A DNA stretch of 64,000 nt from Frankia sp. RB7 (GCA_030403585.1 JAUEPE010000006.1:62001-126000); one strand, 5' to 3'; numbered from the stretch's first letter, positions 34,524 through 44,985 are shown. The notes: generated by a model not told the origin, from the sequence alone. Translations and numbers: made by a program.

Positions 34524-35849
34524 GTGGCTGACCATAAAATCTCGCGCCGTACGCTTTTGACTGGCACTGCCGCAGCTGGCGCGCTCAGCCTGACGGGATT
34601 GCCGGCGCGCGCCGAGGTGAACTGGAAGAAATATGCCGGGACCAAGCTGGAGGTGATCCTCGCCAAGGGACCGCGCGGCGATAATCTGCAAAAATACGTC
34701 AAGGAATTCACCGATCTCACCGGTATCCAGGTCGAGGCCGAGCAAATCCCCGAGCAGCAGCAGCGCCAGAAATGCGTCATCGAGCTCACCTCGGGCCGGC
34801 CGAGCTTCGACGTGGTCCATGTCAGCTATCACGTGCAGAAGCGGCAGTTCGAGAAGGCCGGCTGGCTCGCCGACATGACGCCCTTCATGAAGGATCCGAC
34901 GCTGACCGCGCCCGACCTCGTCGAGAGCGACTTCTCGGCTGCCGGCCTGCAATACGCCAAGAACGACAAGGGCCAGATGCTGTCGCTGCCCTGGTCGGTC
35001 GACTATTTCATCCTCTACTACAACAAGGAGCTGTTCCAGAAGAAGGGTGTTGCCGTCCCCAAGACCCTCGATGAGATGGTTGCGGCCGCGGAGAAGCTCA
35101 CCGATCCGAAGGAAGGGATCTACGGCTTTGTCGGGCGCGGCTTGCGTAACGCCAACATGACGTTATGGACCAACTTCTTCCTCAACTATGGCGGTGAATT
35201 CCTCGATGCCAAGGGCAACATCCTGACGGACGGCCCTGAGGCCATCGAAGCGACCAAGCTCTATCAGACGCTGCTGACGAAGGTGGCCCCTCCTGGCGTC
35301 GCCGGCTTCAACTGGATGGAGTCGATGGCCTCGTTCACGCAAGGACGTTCGGCGATGTGGATCGACGGCGTCGGCTGGGCACCACCGCTGGAGGATCCGG
35401 CCGCCTCACGCGTCGTCGGTAAAGTCGGCTACACCGTGGTCCCGGCTGGACCGAAGGGGCAGTATTCGGCCACTTATGGCGACGGCATCGGTATTGCCGC
35501 GGCAAGCAAGAACAAGGAAGCGGCTTATCTGCTCTGCCAGTGGATCGTCTCGAAGCAGCAGGGCGCGCGGCTGCTGCAGGCCGGCGGTGGCGTGCCGTTC
35601 CGCAACTCGATCCTTGGCGATGCCGAGGTCCAGAAGGGCGTGAAGATGCCCAAGGAGTGGCTGCAGTCGGTGATCGATTCCGGCAAGATCAGCAAGCTTG
35701 GCCTTCCCGTCGTGATCCCGGTCGCCGAATTCCGCGACATCGTTGGCGCGGCGATAACCGCGACCCTGTCCGGCGCCGATCCTGCCGCTGAGCTGAAGAA
35801 GGCCAACGACCAGTACCGGCCGATCCTGGAGCGTAGCGAAAAGGCGTGA
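34524..35849 (+). CDS. ABC importer extracellular binding protein (sugar type)
   Basis: 441 residues starting at GTG with GGGAGG seven bases upstream and a Tat signal (ISRRTLLTGTAAAGALSL). The fold is a family 1 solute-binding protein: LEVILAKGPRGDNLQKY, DVVHVSYHVQKRQFEKAGWL, LPWSVDYFILYYNKELF and NFFLNYGGEF. The family mostly binds sugars, polyols or glycerol phosphates. Its stop overlaps the first permease start. Tat rather than Sec export is less common for this family but seen in rhizobia. Confidence 0.88.
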   Translation: MADHKISRRTLLTGTAAAGALSLTGLPARAEVNWKKYAGTKLEVILAKGPRGDNLQKYVKEFTDLTGIQVEAEQIPEQQQRQKCVIELTSGRPSFDVVHVSYHVQKRQFEKAGWLADMTPFMKDPTLTAPDLVESDFSAAGLQYAKNDKGQMLSLPWSVDYFILYYNKELFQKKGVAVPKTLDEMVAAAEKLTDPKEGIYGFVGRGLRNANMTLWTNFFLNYGGEFLDAKGNILTDGPEAIEATKLYQTLLTKVAPPGVAGFNWMESMASFTQGRSAMWIDGVGWAPPLEDPAASRVVGKVGYTVVPAGPKGQYSATYGDGIGIAAASKNKEAAYLLCQWIVSKQQGARLLQAGGGVPFRNSILGDAEVQKGVKMPKEWLQSVIDSGKISKLGLPVVIPVAEFRDIVGAAITATLSGADPAAELKKANDQYRPILERSEKA

Positions 35850-36784
35850 GTGCGTTGACACAATCGACTCCGGCCGCGGCACAGTCTGATGCCGCGCCGG
35901 AGAAGGAATTGCGGCCGCCATCCTATTGGCCGTTCGTGGTGCCGGCGCTGATCGTCGTGCTCGCCATCATCATATTCCCGTGGGTCTTCACCATCTGGAT
36001 GAGCCTGAACGAGTGGAAGGTCGGCTCGTCGATCACCTTCGTTGGACTCTCCAACTATCTGCGGCTGACCAGCGATCCTCGTTTCATCGAGGCGATCGGA
36101 CATACGCTGGTCTATACCGTGCTGTCCGTGGTGTTGCCGCTCGTGTTCGGCACGTTCGCCGCCGTGGTGTTTCACCAGAAATTCGCCGGCCGCGGGTTCC
36201 TGCGCGGCATCTTCATCATGCCGATGATGGCAACGCCAGTGGCGATCGCGCTGGTCTGGACCATGATGTTCCATCCGCAGCTTGGCGTGCTGAACTATTT
36301 GTTGTCGCTGGTCGGCATTCCACCGCAACTCTGGGTGTTTCATCCGGCGACGGTGATCCCCTCGCTGGTGCTGGTCGAGACCTGGCAATGGACGCCGCTG
36401 GTGATGCTGATCGTGCTCGGCGGCCTCGCTGCGATCCCGACCGAACCTTACGAGAGCGCGCAGATCGACGGCGCCAATCTCTGGCAGGTGTTCCGCTTCA
36501 TCACCCTGCCGCTGATCATGCCGTTCCTGTTCATCGCCGGCATGATCCGCATGATCGACGCGGTAAAGAGTTTTGACATCATCTTCGCGATCACGCAGGG
36601 CGGACCCGGCTCGGCGTCGGAGACGATCAACATCTATCTCTACAGCGTCGCCTTCTCTTATTACGACCTCGGCTACGGCTCGGCGATCGCGGTCGTGTTT
36701 TTCCTGCTGATTGTCCTGCTTGCGGCGGTGATGCTCTATGCCCGCCAGCGCATGCTGTGGACCGAGATCGCGAGCGACGCATGA
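35846..36784 (+). CDS. ABC importer permease (MalF/UgpA type)
   Basis: 312 residues with six helices and the cytoplasmic EAA loop (YESAQIDGANLWQVFRFITLPL, in two parts) that docks the ATPase. The order binding protein, MalF-type, MalG-type is standard for carbohydrate importers. It begins with GTG overlapping the previous stop (GTGA), so translation is coupled. Confidence 0.88.
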   Translation: MSALTQSTPAAAQSDAAPEKELRPPSYWPFVVPALIVVLAIIIFPWVFTIWMSLNEWKVGSSITFVGLSNYLRLTSDPRFIEAIGHTLVYTVLSVVLPLVFGTFAAVVFHQKFAGRGFLRGIFIMPMMATPVAIALVWTMMFHPQLGVLNYLLSLVGIPPQLWVFHPATVIPSLVLVETWQWTPLVMLIVLGGLAAIPTEPYESAQIDGANLWQVFRFITLPLIMPFLFIAGMIRMIDAVKSFDIIFAITQGGPGSASETINIYLYSVAFSYYDLGYGSAIAVVFFLLIVLLAAVMLYARQRMLWTEIASDA

Positions 36785-37605
36785 CCCCGAAGCAAATCAT
36801 CGGCAAGATCAGCCTGTGGTTCGCGGTCCTCGTCATCGTGTCGCCGGCGATCCTGTTCTTCCTCTGGATGGTGTCGCTCTCGCTCAAATTCGAGATCGAC
36901 AATGCCGCCTACCCGCCGGTGTTCATCCCCGAGCATTTCGCCTGGAAGAACTATGCCGACGTGCTCGCCTCGAACCGCTTCGTGACCTATTTCTTCAACA
37001 GCCTGATCGTGACCGGAAGCGCGACGGCGCTCGCGCTGATCGTCGGGGTCCCCGCCGGTTACGGCATCGCGCGCATGGCCGCGCATAAATCCGCGATCGT
37101 GATCCTGATCGCCCGCATCACGCCAGGCCTGTCCTACCTCATCCCCCTGTTCCTGCTGTTCCAGTTACTCGGCCTGCTCGGAACGCTGGTGCCGCAAATC
37201 ATCATCCATCTCGTGGTGACGGTGCCGATCGTGATCTGGATCATGATCGGCTATTTCGAGACGACCCCGCTGGAGTTGGAGGAAGCAGCCCTCATCGATG
37301 GCGCCACCCGCTGGCAGGTGTTTCGCCACGTCGCGCTGCCGATCGCAAAGCCCGGCATCGCGGTTGCCTTCATTCTCGCGGTGATCTTCTCCTGGAACAA
37401 TTTTGTGTTCGGCATCGTGCTGGCTGGACGCGAGACCCGCACCCTGCCCGTCGCCGTCTACAACATGATCTCGTTCGACCAACTGAGCTGGGGCCCGCTC
37501 GCCGCCGCCGCGCTGATCGTCACGCTTCCGGTGCTGCTGCTCACGGTGTTCGCTCAGCGGCAGATCGTGGCCGGGCTCACCGCGGGTGCGGTCAAGGGCG
37601 GGTAG
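36781..37605 (+). CDS. ABC importer permease (MalG/UgpE type)
   Basis: 274 residues with six helices and the EAA loop (LEEAALIDGATRWQVF). The ATG overlaps the stop of the preceding permease. No ATPase gene follows; a terminator-like hairpin lies 22 bases downstream. The importer must borrow a shared MsmK/UgpC-type ATPase encoded elsewhere, which is common for this family. Confidence 0.88.
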   Translation: MTPKQIIGKISLWFAVLVIVSPAILFFLWMVSLSLKFEIDNAAYPPVFIPEHFAWKNYADVLASNRFVTYFFNSLIVTGSATALALIVGVPAGYGIARMAAHKSAIVILIARITPGLSYLIPLFLLFQLLGLLGTLVPQIIIHLVVTVPIVIWIMIGYFETTPLELEEAALIDGATRWQVFRHVALPIAKPGIAVAFILAVIFSWNNFVFGIVLAGRETRTLPVAVYNMISFDQLSWGPLAAAALIVTLPVLLLTVFAQRQIVAGLTAGAVKGG

Positions 37606-37626
37606 CTACACTACAAATGAAATAGC

Positions 37627-37655
37627 CGGGCGACACGACGTCGCCCGACCATTTT
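37627..37655. terminator. Terminator between the ABC importer and NCS2 genes
   Basis: CGGGCGAC (37627-37634) and GTCGCCCG (37640-37647) form an 8-bp stem followed by ACCATTTTG on the plus strand. It lies between two convergent genes and probably ends both transcripts. Confidence 0.6.
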
Positions 37656-37668
37656 GTTGCTATCCAGT

Positions 37669-39336
37669 CTACTCTGCAGGTGCGGCGTGCATCTCGGGAT
37701 GCGCGGCATAATGTTCGGTGCTGCCGAGCTTGCTGGCCGCGAACAGGCCCGCTGCCATCACGGCATAGGCAAACGCGACCGCGGGCGTCACGCCAAAGCC
37801 GCCGCCGATGCCGACAGCTTCGCCATGCATGAAGCCGAAATAGGTCAGCACTGCACCGACGAGCGCGAAGGCCGAGGCCTTTTCGAAATCACGCTCGATG
37901 ATGAAGACGCCGATCGCACCCAGGATGAGGCCACCGAGGATGGAGCCGCCGCCCATCACTTCCAGCCCGTGATAGAACACGCCCTGTTGCGGTAGTGCTG
38001 CGATCGCGGCAGCCTTGACCGCGTCGGCCTTGTCGGCGGCCATGCCGCCGACCGTTGCCGCCGCATTCATGGTCGAACCCAGCATCGTGTCGATCTGGAG
38101 CTTGGCCCAGGCAGCGAGATGCGGCGTGAAGGCCAGCGCCACGGCGGGCGCGTGCTTCGACGGCGTGGTCTGGAAAGCCTGCGCGGTCATGAGCATGCCG
38201 ATATAGAGCAGGATCGGCGAGATCGCGACGACAGGCACCAGCGCCAGCAAGACCGAGATGACGCCGAACCAGGACAACACCACCACCATGACGCCGGTCG
38301 CGGCCGAATAGCCGATCCGTCCACCCATCGCCTTCCAGCCGGGATGACCGATATAGACCGCGTTGATGAAGGGATTGCCCATCAGGCAGCCGATCAGGCT
38401 GACGATGCCGTCCGCCGTCAACACGCGCGTGGTCGGATATTCGTCGCCGGCGGCTTCTGCGCTCTCGACGTTATCCATGGCCTCGACGAGATCGTAGATG
38501 CCGAACGGAATGGCGGTGACAAGGATGACACCGAGATATTCGAACCCGGAGAAGACGTAGCCCGCCGCCGGGATCGGCACCGAGAAGCCGAAATTGGCGA
38601 AGGCATCACCGACGCCCTTGAGGCTCAATCCGCCCAGGCTAAGACCGAACAGGTTCGAGCCCCAGGCGATGATCATGCCAACCACGATCGCGACGAGACC
38701 GGCGGGAATTCCCTTCGGATACTTCACGCCACCGAACCAGCTCACCAGAATGACGGCGAAGCAGACCAGACCGATCTGCGGCGTCATGTACATCTCGAGC
38801 GCCGGACGCATCGCGATGAAGGTCAGCGAGACGCCAGCAAGCGTGCCGAGCAGCGCAGCGCGCGGGGTAATCTTCCGAATGAAGGGCGCGATGAAGCCGC
38901 CGATCATCAGGATGAAGCTCTGGAAGAACACCCAAACCAGGCCGGCCGACCAACCCTTGAGCGGATCACCGGTCTTGATCGTGACCGGCAGCATGATCAC
39001 GAAGGTGACGATGAACATGTGCGGCACGCTGATGCCCGAAGGCAGCGCGCAGACGTCGTTGCGACCGGTCTTCTGCGCGAGGCGATAAGCGAGGTACGCA
39101 TAATAGAAGGTCGACAGGCACATCATCAGCCCCAGCGCGGGCAGGATGCGGCCGAACACGAGACTGTCCGGCATCTTCAAAACGAAACGCAAGAGGCCCG
39201 TGAGCACCAGCATGTTGACGAGGATATTGGTGCCGAAGCCGAAAAATGCGTTCCAGTCGCCCGGTGTCCATAGTGCCGGCTTGAACTCGGACTTATTCAG
39301 ATCAGACTTGCCGGCCGTCCCCGTCAATGTGCTCAT
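37669..39336 (-). CDS. NCS2-type permease (purine/xanthine-like)
   Basis: 555 residues with about 12-14 membrane helices. The N-terminal DWNAFFGFGTNILVNMLVL, the half-helix region GVKYPKGIPAGLVAIVVG and the loop FGIYDLVEAMDNVESAEAAGD resemble the AzgA/NCS2 nucleobase carriers. The gene lies ten bases after the isochorismatase-type hydrolase, so the two are co-transcribed. The substrate may be the nitrogen compound cut by that hydrolase (biuret or another ureido compound) rather than a purine; this is inference. Confidence 0.75.
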   Translation of the reverse strand: MSTLTGTAGKSDLNKSEFKPALWTPGDWNAFFGFGTNILVNMLVLTGLLRFVLKMPDSLVFGRILPALGLMMCLSTFYYAYLAYRLAQKTGRNDVCALPSGISVPHMFIVTFVIMLPVTIKTGDPLKGWSAGLVWVFFQSFILMIGGFIAPFIRKITPRAALLGTLAGVSLTFIAMRPALEMYMTPQIGLVCFAVILVSWFGGVKYPKGIPAGLVAIVVGMIIAWGSNLFGLSLGGLSLKGVGDAFANFGFSVPIPAAGYVFSGFEYLGVILVTAIPFGIYDLVEAMDNVESAEAAGDEYPTTRVLTADGIVSLIGCLMGNPFINAVYIGHPGWKAMGGRIGYSAATGVMVVVLSWFGVISVLLALVPVVAISPILLYIGMLMTAQAFQTTPSKHAPAVALAFTPHLAAWAKLQIDTMLGSTMNAAATVGGMAADKADAVKAAAIAALPQQGVFYHGLEVMGGGSILGGLILGAIGVFIIERDFEKASAFALVGAVLTYFGFMHGEAVGIGGGFGVTPAVAFAYAVMAAGLFAASKLGSTEHYAAHPEMHAAPAE

Positions 39337-39346
39337 GATATCACCC

Positions 39347-40045
39347 CTATGTGGTCGAAACCTTCATCGCCTCCAGTACTGCGGTTGAGTCAGCGACCCA
39401 GCCGAAGATGCCGCCCTGGGCCTTGATCATCCTCAGGCCCATCTCGTGAAACTCAGGGAAGTAGGATGCGCAGCCATCCGAGATGACGACACAGCGATAA
39501 CCGCGGTCATTGGCCTCGCGCACGGTGGTGTTGACGCACACCTCGGTGGTGACGCCGCACACCAGAAGATTCTCGATGCCGTATTGCTCCAGCACGTCGG
39601 TGAGCTCGGTGGCGTAGAATGCGCCCTTGCCGGGTTTGTCGATCACGACCTCGCTGTCGAGCGGATAGAGCTCCGGGATGATGTCGTGGCCGGCTTCACC
39701 GCGAATGAGGATGCGGCCCATCGGACCGGGATCACCGATGCGAAGGCTCGGCGCGCCGCGCTCGACTTTCGCCGGCGGCGCATCGGAGAGATCGGGCAGA
39801 TGGCCCTCGCGGGTGTGGACCACCAGCATGCCGGTGTCGCGCGCCGCTTTCAGCAACGCGCCGATCGGTTTCACCGCGCGCGCGAGCTGGCTGACGTCAT
39901 TGCCGAGCGTTTCACCGAAGCCGCCGGGCTCCATGAAGTCGCGCTGCATGTCGATGATCACGAGCGCGGTGCTCGCCCAGTCGAGCTTGATCGGCTCGGG
40001 CTCGGCGCTGATGACGCCCAGTGTCGGCTTGGTTGAGTTCAACAT
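39347..40045 (-). CDS. Isochorismatase-family cysteine hydrolase (biuret hydrolase-like)
   Basis: 232 residues. The triad of the family is visible: Asp in IIDMQRDF, Lys in IDKPGKGAF and Cys in [10 protein letters not shown]. Segments such as [15 protein letters not shown] [31 protein letters not shown] and [10 protein letters not shown] resemble biuret and triuret hydrolases of rhizobia. The reaction would release ammonia from an amide or ureide. I chose ATG 40045 as the start of the conserved region. The partner permease gene follows after ten bases. Confidence 0.8.
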   Translation of the reverse strand: MLNSTKPTLGVISAEPEPIKLDWASTALVIIDMQRDFMEPGGFGETLGNDVSQLARAVKPIGALLKAARDTGMLVVHTREGHLPDLSDAPPAKVERGAPSLRIGDPGPMGRILIRGEAGHDIIPELYPLDSEVVIDKPGKGAFYATELTDVLEQYGIENLLVCGVTTEVCVNTTVREANDRGYRCVVISDGCASYFPEFHEMGLRMIKAQGGIFGWVADSTAVLEAMKVSTT

Positions 40046-40151
40046 GACTTGAGGCCCCCGCGAGAACTCTCTTTGCCAGGAGTTCTGCAAACGCCGTGCC
40101 ATTGTGTACAATAGCGAAGACGGGCGAGAGCTGAAGGAATTCGCTGTACAG

Positions 40152-41207
40152 TCAGAAGCTTACGCCAGCAGCCGGCCGTTGCTTATTCCCTGTGCGACGA
40201 CTTTGCGACGTGCATTTGCTCAAAGGATGAGCGGCAGCCGCGCTCGCTTTTTTGCGGGCATTACCTTCATACAGCCGCCGATACTCTTCTTCATAGGGCG
40301 CGTAAGAGTCCTTGAGCGTCGCCATGTTGAGGAGCATCGTGGCCATCATCGCACCCGCCTTGTCGAACACCCGCGTCTTGATCCAGGCACTTTCTGTGCG
40401 GCGGCTGCCGGACAGAGCGACCACCTCGCGCTCGACCTCATACTCTTCGTCAACGAACAGCGGTCCCTTCACCAGCCTGATCTCCTGGTCGGCGAACAGT
40501 CCGACAGCCGGCCCCTTCGCCGGCAACGGATCGTCCTTGGAGCGGTATTGAAACAGGACACTCAGCATCTCCATCGGGATGATCGCGCGACCCCACGGAT
40601 TCTCCGCGCCAGAATAGTACGGAGAGTTCTCGGAGATGACCGCGAGCTTCTGCCGCAGCGAGAATGGATAGAGGTCGCCCATGTTCTGGTCGAACGCCAT
40701 TCGCACCGGCTGCCGCTTGCTCGTCTGCGCGACCTTCACGTCGCGCAGGATCACGGGATCAGCAAGCGGCTTGAGTTCGGCAAGGCGCGTCTCCAGCGCC
40801 GTCGCAGCGCGAGGGTCGCCGACCGAGGCTGTGCCACGCAGCACCTCGGTGCCGTCGCGCTTGACCATCTGGATCTGGCACTGGCTCGTTCCAGGCAAAG
40901 GTTTAGACAGGATCGCCTGCACGTCCTCGCCTTCAAAGCAGGCGTTACGATAATGCGCGGAGAGGCAGCCGCTCTCGAACCACGCCTGCCCCCACAACCG
41001 CGCACCGAGCGGAGCGAACTGGCTGAAATGCGTCGGCCCCTCGATGGTGCCGCCCTTGAAGCCGAGCTTCTGCGCGGTGGCGTCGTCGTGGATGGAGGCG
41101 TGCGCGTCGTAAGTTTGCGCGTGGAGCATCTGCCGCGGCTGGCGCCACGGCCCGATCAGCGCCTCGGCGGTCTCGGTGATCTCGGTGTCGAATGCGTTTG
41201 CAGCCAT
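40152..41207 (-). CDS. MaoC-like (hotdog-fold) protein
   Basis: 351 residues. The N-terminal half contains [25 protein letters not shown] (in two parts), which matches the MaoC/hotdog hydratase pattern where a dyad of Asp and His is used. A second hotdog-like half (about 190-330) contains [22 protein letters not shown]. Double-hotdog proteins of this kind include enoyl-CoA hydratases and binding proteins; the substrate is unknown. The last 30 residues are basic and of low complexity. It is divergent from the indolepyruvate oxidoreductase gene. Confidence 0.7.
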   Translation of the reverse strand: MAANAFDTEITETAEALIGPWRQPRQMLHAQTYDAHASIHDDATAQKLGFKGGTIEGPTHFSQFAPLGARLWGQAWFESGCLSAHYRNACFEGEDVQAILSKPLPGTSQCQIQMVKRDGTEVLRGTASVGDPRAATALETRLAELKPLADPVILRDVKVAQTSKRQPVRMAFDQNMGDLYPFSLRQKLAVISENSPYYSGAENPWGRAIIPMEMLSVLFQYRSKDDPLPAKGPAVGLFADQEIRLVKGPLFVDEEYEVEREVVALSGSRRTESAWIKTRVFDKAGAMMATMLLNMATLKDSYAPYEEEYRRLYEGNARKKASAAAAHPLSKCTSQSRRTGNKQRPAAGVSF

Positions 41208-41368
41208 GGTGTCCTCCGCGAGCAGCCATGACTAGCAGGAGCGCCACGGATGCGGCTAGCCGTATTGACTTCGCAGGCCCATGCCCTTGACTGTCACAAT
41301 TCGCGTCGCGCAGCCGCAAATCCTCCCGCAGCGCAAACCCCGCCGAGTAAAAGACGAGGACTTCTGAA

Positions 41369-44300
41369 ATGACGCTGATGCAGGTCGAGCTGGATGACAA
41401 ATACCGGCTCGAATCGAAGCGGATCTTCCTGTCCGGCACCCAAGCCCTGGTGCGCCTGCCCATGTTGCAGCGCGAACGCGACCGGCTCCAGGGGCTCAAC
41501 ACCGGCGGCTTCATCTCCGGCTATCGCGGTTCTCCGCTCGGCATGTACGACCATGCGCTGTGGCGCGCAAAGTCGCACCTTCAGGAGCACGACATCGCCT
41601 TCGTGCCTGGCCTGAACGAGGACCTGGCTGCGACCGCCGTCTGGGGCAGCCAGCAGGTCGGCTTGTTTCCCGGCGCCAAGGTCGATGGCGTGTTCGGCAT
41701 CTGGTACGGCAAGGGCCCCGGCGTCGACCGCTCGGTCGATGCGCTCAAACACGCCAATGCGGCCGGCACCTCGCTCAATGGCGGCGTGCTGGCGCTCGCC
41801 GGCGACGACCACGGCTGCCAGTCCTCGACGCTGGCGCATCAGAGCGAGCAGGTGTTCGCGGCAGCCCTGATCCCCGTGATCAATCCGGCAACTCTGCAGG
41901 ATTACCTCGATCTCGGCCTCTATGGCTTCGCGCTGTCGCGCTTCTCCGGCTGCTGGGTCGGCTTCAAGGCGATCAGCGAGACCGTGGAGAGCTCGGCCTC
42001 AATCTACAGCGACCCTGAGCGCATCCAGATCAAGCTTCCCGATGATTTCGAGATGCCGCCCGGCGGCCTCAACATCCGCTGGCCCGATCCGCCGCTGGAT
42101 GCCGAGCGCCGGCTATTCGGCCCGAAGATGGCCGCGGTGCAGGCCTTCGCCCGCGCCAACCAGCTCGACCGCATCGTGCTTGATTCAAAGCCGGCACGGC
42201 TCGGCATTGTCGCGACCGGCAAGGCCTATCTCGATCTGCGCCAGGCGCTGGCTGACTTAGGCATTACTGACAAGGACGCCCAGGATCTCGGCTTGCGCAT
42301 CTACAAGGTCGCACTCACCTGGCCGCTCGAGGAAAGCGGCGCCAAGCGCTTTGCCGAAGGTCTTCAGGACGTGCTGGTGGTCGAGGAGAAGCGCGGCTTC
42401 ATCGAAGACCAGCTGATGCGCATCCTCTACAACATCGATACGTCCCGGCGTCCGACGGTCATGGGCAAGCGCGACGAGAGCGGCGCGCCGCTGCTGCCGA
42501 GCGAAGGCGAGTTGACGCCGACCATCGTTGCGGGCGCGCTGGTGGCGCGCTTGCGCAAGCTCGGTCATCACAGCCCGGTGCTGGAGCAGCGCCTTGCCCG
42601 GCTCGAGGCCTTCGACAATCCCGTCACTGCCACCACGCAGATCAAGCTCGCGCGCACGCCGTTCTTCTGCTCGGGCTGCCCGCACAACACGTCGACGCGT
42701 GTGCCCGAGGGCAGCCGCGCCATGGCCGGCATCGGCTGCCACGGCATGGCGCTCAGCATGCCGACCCGCCGCACCGATTTGATCTCGCACATGGGCGCCG
42801 AGGGCGTGAACTGGATCGGCCAGTCGCCCTTCACCACCGAGAAGCACATTTTTCAGAATCTCGGCGACGGCACCTATACGCATTCCGGGCTCCTCGCCCT
42901 TCGCGCGGCATCGGCGGCCGGCATCAACATCACCTACAAGATCCTCTACAACGACGCCGTCGCGATGACCGGCGGCCAGCCCGCCGAGGGCGGCTTTAAC
43001 GTCGCGCAGATCGCGCATCAGGTCTGGGCCGAGGGCGTGAAGCGGCTTGCGATCGTCTCGGACGATCCGAGCAAATACCCTGATGGCAACTACTTCCCGC
43101 AAGGTGCGACCATCCATCACCGACGCGAGCTCGATGCCGTGCAGCGCGAACTGCGCGATATCGGGGGACTCACGGTCTTGATCTACGACCAGACCTGCGC
43201 CGCGGAAAAGCGCCGCCGCCGCAAGCGCGGTCTCTATCCCGATCCCGCCAAGCGCGCTTTCATCAACGAGCTGGTCTGTGAGGGCTGCGGCGATTGCTCG
43301 CAGGCCTCCAACTGCGTCTCGGTACAGCCGCTGGAAACCGAGTTTGGCCGCAAGCGCCAGATCGACCAGTCGAACTGCAACAAGGATTATTCCTGCGTCG
43401 AGGGCTTTTGCCCGAGCTTTGTCACCGTGCATGGCGGTTCGCTGAAGCGCATGAAGACCTCGGCGGTGGATTCAGGCCAGCTGTTCGCCGATTTGCCGCT
43501 GCCGCCCACGCGTGAACTGGAAGGCCCCTACAACATCCTCGTCACCGGCATCGGCGGCACCGGCGTCATCACCATCGGCGCCCTGCTCGGCATGGCCGCC
43601 CATGTCGACGGCCGCGGCTGCTCGGCGCTGGACTTCACCGGCCTGTCGCAGAAGAACGGCGCCGTGATGAGCCATGTGCGCATCGCCCCGAAGCCGGAAG
43701 ACATCTCGGCGGTCCGCATCACCACCGGCGGCGCCGACGTCATCCTCGGCTGCGACATGATCGTCTCGGCTGGCCCGACTGCACTGAGCCGCGCCGAGCG
43801 CGGCGTGACCAAGGCCTATATCAACGCCGACCTGCAACCGACCGCGAGCTTCGTGCAAAACCCCGATCTCGATTTCGAGATGGGCACGATGCAGACCGTG
43901 CTGCGTGACGCTGTCGGCGACAAGAACCTCGACATCATCGACGCGACAGGCATTGCCGCGGCACTGATGGGCGACAGCATCGCAACCAATCCCTTCATGC
44001 TCGGCTTTGCCTTCCAGAGGGGCGCGATCCCGCTCTCGCTGGAGGCCCTGCTCCGCGCCATCGAGATCAACGGCGCCGCGATCGAGATGAACAAGCTGGC
44101 CTTCACCTGGGGACGTCTGGCGGCCCACGACATGTCGCGCGTACGCAGCGTGCTTCAGTTCAAGAGCCGCGCATCCGCGCCGACGAAGTCGCTCGACGAA
44201 ATCATCGCGACCCGCGCTGAATTCCTGACCGGCTATCAGGACAAGGCCCATGCGGATCGCTATCTCGCGGCTGTTGCCAAGGTGCGCAAGGCGGAGACGG

Positions 44301-44845
44301 CTACCTCGCCCGCGTCCACGGAGCTGACGGAGGCGGTGGCAAAAAATCTATTCAAGCTGATGTCCTACAAGGACGAGTACGAGGTCGCACGGCTTTATAC
44401 CGACGGCAGCTTTGCCAAGAAGGTGTCGGAGAAATTCGACGGCGACTTCACGCTGAAATTCTATCTGGCCCCGCCGATCTTCGCGCAGCGCGACAAAACG
44501 ACCGGACATCTCCAGAAGAAGGAGTTCGGCGGCTGGATGATCCACGCGTTCCGCGTTCTCGCGAAGCTGAAGTTCCTGCGCGGCGGCGCGCTCGATCCGT
44601 TCGGCCGCACCGAGGAGCGCCGGACCGAGCGGAAGCTGGTCGCGGATTACCTGGTGATGATCGATCAGCGGACCGCTGGGCTGAAGGCGGAGCAAATTCC
44701 GCTGCTGACGAGGCTCGCCCGCGTGCCGGAAACAATCCGCGGGTTCGGTCATGTGAAGGAAGCGAACGTCAAGCTGGCGGCGGCCGAGAAGGCGCGGCTG
44801 GAAGCGGAGCTGGAGAACAGCCGCTTTGCGGCGGCTGCGGAGTAG
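41369..44845 (+). CDS. Indolepyruvate:ferredoxin oxidoreductase, fused subunits
   Basis: 1158 residues, a fusion of the thiamine-diphosphate subunit and the gamma-type subunit. It has the TPP-binding region (GIGCHGMAL, YNDAVAMTGGQPAEGGF) and a cysteine-rich ferredoxin segment (CEGCGDCSQASNC, CNKDYSC, GFCPSF). The catalytic gamma domain is GIGGTGVITIGALLGMAAH. The enzyme oxidatively decarboxylates arylpyruvates from aromatic amino acids to acyl-CoA, reducing ferredoxin; some members act on branched-chain 2-oxoacids. GAGGA lies before the ATG. A GTCATTGCGAG repeat follows the gene. Confidence 0.92.
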   Translation: MTLMQVELDDKYRLESKRIFLSGTQALVRLPMLQRERDRLQGLNTGGFISGYRGSPLGMYDHALWRAKSHLQEHDIAFVPGLNEDLAATAVWGSQQVGLFPGAKVDGVFGIWYGKGPGVDRSVDALKHANAAGTSLNGGVLALAGDDHGCQSSTLAHQSEQVFAAALIPVINPATLQDYLDLGLYGFALSRFSGCWVGFKAISETVESSASIYSDPERIQIKLPDDFEMPPGGLNIRWPDPPLDAERRLFGPKMAAVQAFARANQLDRIVLDSKPARLGIVATGKAYLDLRQALADLGITDKDAQDLGLRIYKVALTWPLEESGAKRFAEGLQDVLVVEEKRGFIEDQLMRILYNIDTSRRPTVMGKRDESGAPLLPSEGELTPTIVAGALVARLRKLGHHSPVLEQRLARLEAFDNPVTATTQIKLARTPFFCSGCPHNTSTRVPEGSRAMAGIGCHGMALSMPTRRTDLISHMGAEGVNWIGQSPFTTEKHIFQNLGDGTYTHSGLLALRAASAAGINITYKILYNDAVAMTGGQPAEGGFNVAQIAHQVWAEGVKRLAIVSDDPSKYPDGNYFPQGATIHHRRELDAVQRELRDIGGLTVLIYDQTCAAEKRRRRKRGLYPDPAKRAFINELVCEGCGDCSQASNCVSVQPLETEFGRKRQIDQSNCNKDYSCVEGFCPSFVTVHGGSLKRMKTSAVDSGQLFADLPLPPTRELEGPYNILVTGIGGTGVITIGALLGMAAHVDGRGCSALDFTGLSQKNGAVMSHVRIAPKPEDISAVRITTGGADVILGCDMIVSAGPTALSRAERGVTKAYINADLQPTASFVQNPDLDFEMGTMQTVLRDAVGDKNLDIIDATGIAAALMGDSIATNPFMLGFAFQRGAIPLSLEALLRAIEINGAAIEMNKLAFTWGRLAAHDMSRVRSVLQFKSRASAPTKSLDEIIATRAEFLTGYQDKAHADRYLAAVAKVRKAETATSPASTELTEAVAKNLFKLMSYKDEYEVARLYTDGSFAKKVSEKFDGDFTLKFYLAPPIFAQRDKTTGHLQKKEFGGWMIHAFRVLAKLKFLRGGALDPFGRTEERRTERKLVADYLVMIDQRTAGLKAEQIPLLTRLARVPETIRGFGHVKEANVKLAAAEKARLEAELENSRFAAAAE

Positions 44846-44869
44846 CGGTCACAAAGCACACTCTCTCCA

Positions 44870-44957
44870 CGTCATTGCGAGGAGCCCTTGCGACGAAGCA
44901 ATCCAGAGTCCCTCCAAGGAGACAGTCCTGGATTGCTTCGCTGTGCTCGCAATGACG
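44870..44957. repeat. GTCATTGCGAG-family inverted repeat, copy 2
   Basis: Left arm 44870-44906 and right arm 44928-44957 share the outer and inner blocks of the copy at 17811-17890, but the left arm has a 7-base insertion and substitutions. It lies between two convergent genes and may act as a two-way terminator. Confidence 0.75.
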
Positions 44958-44985
44958 GAGATTGTGGAGACGACGGAGACGACAA

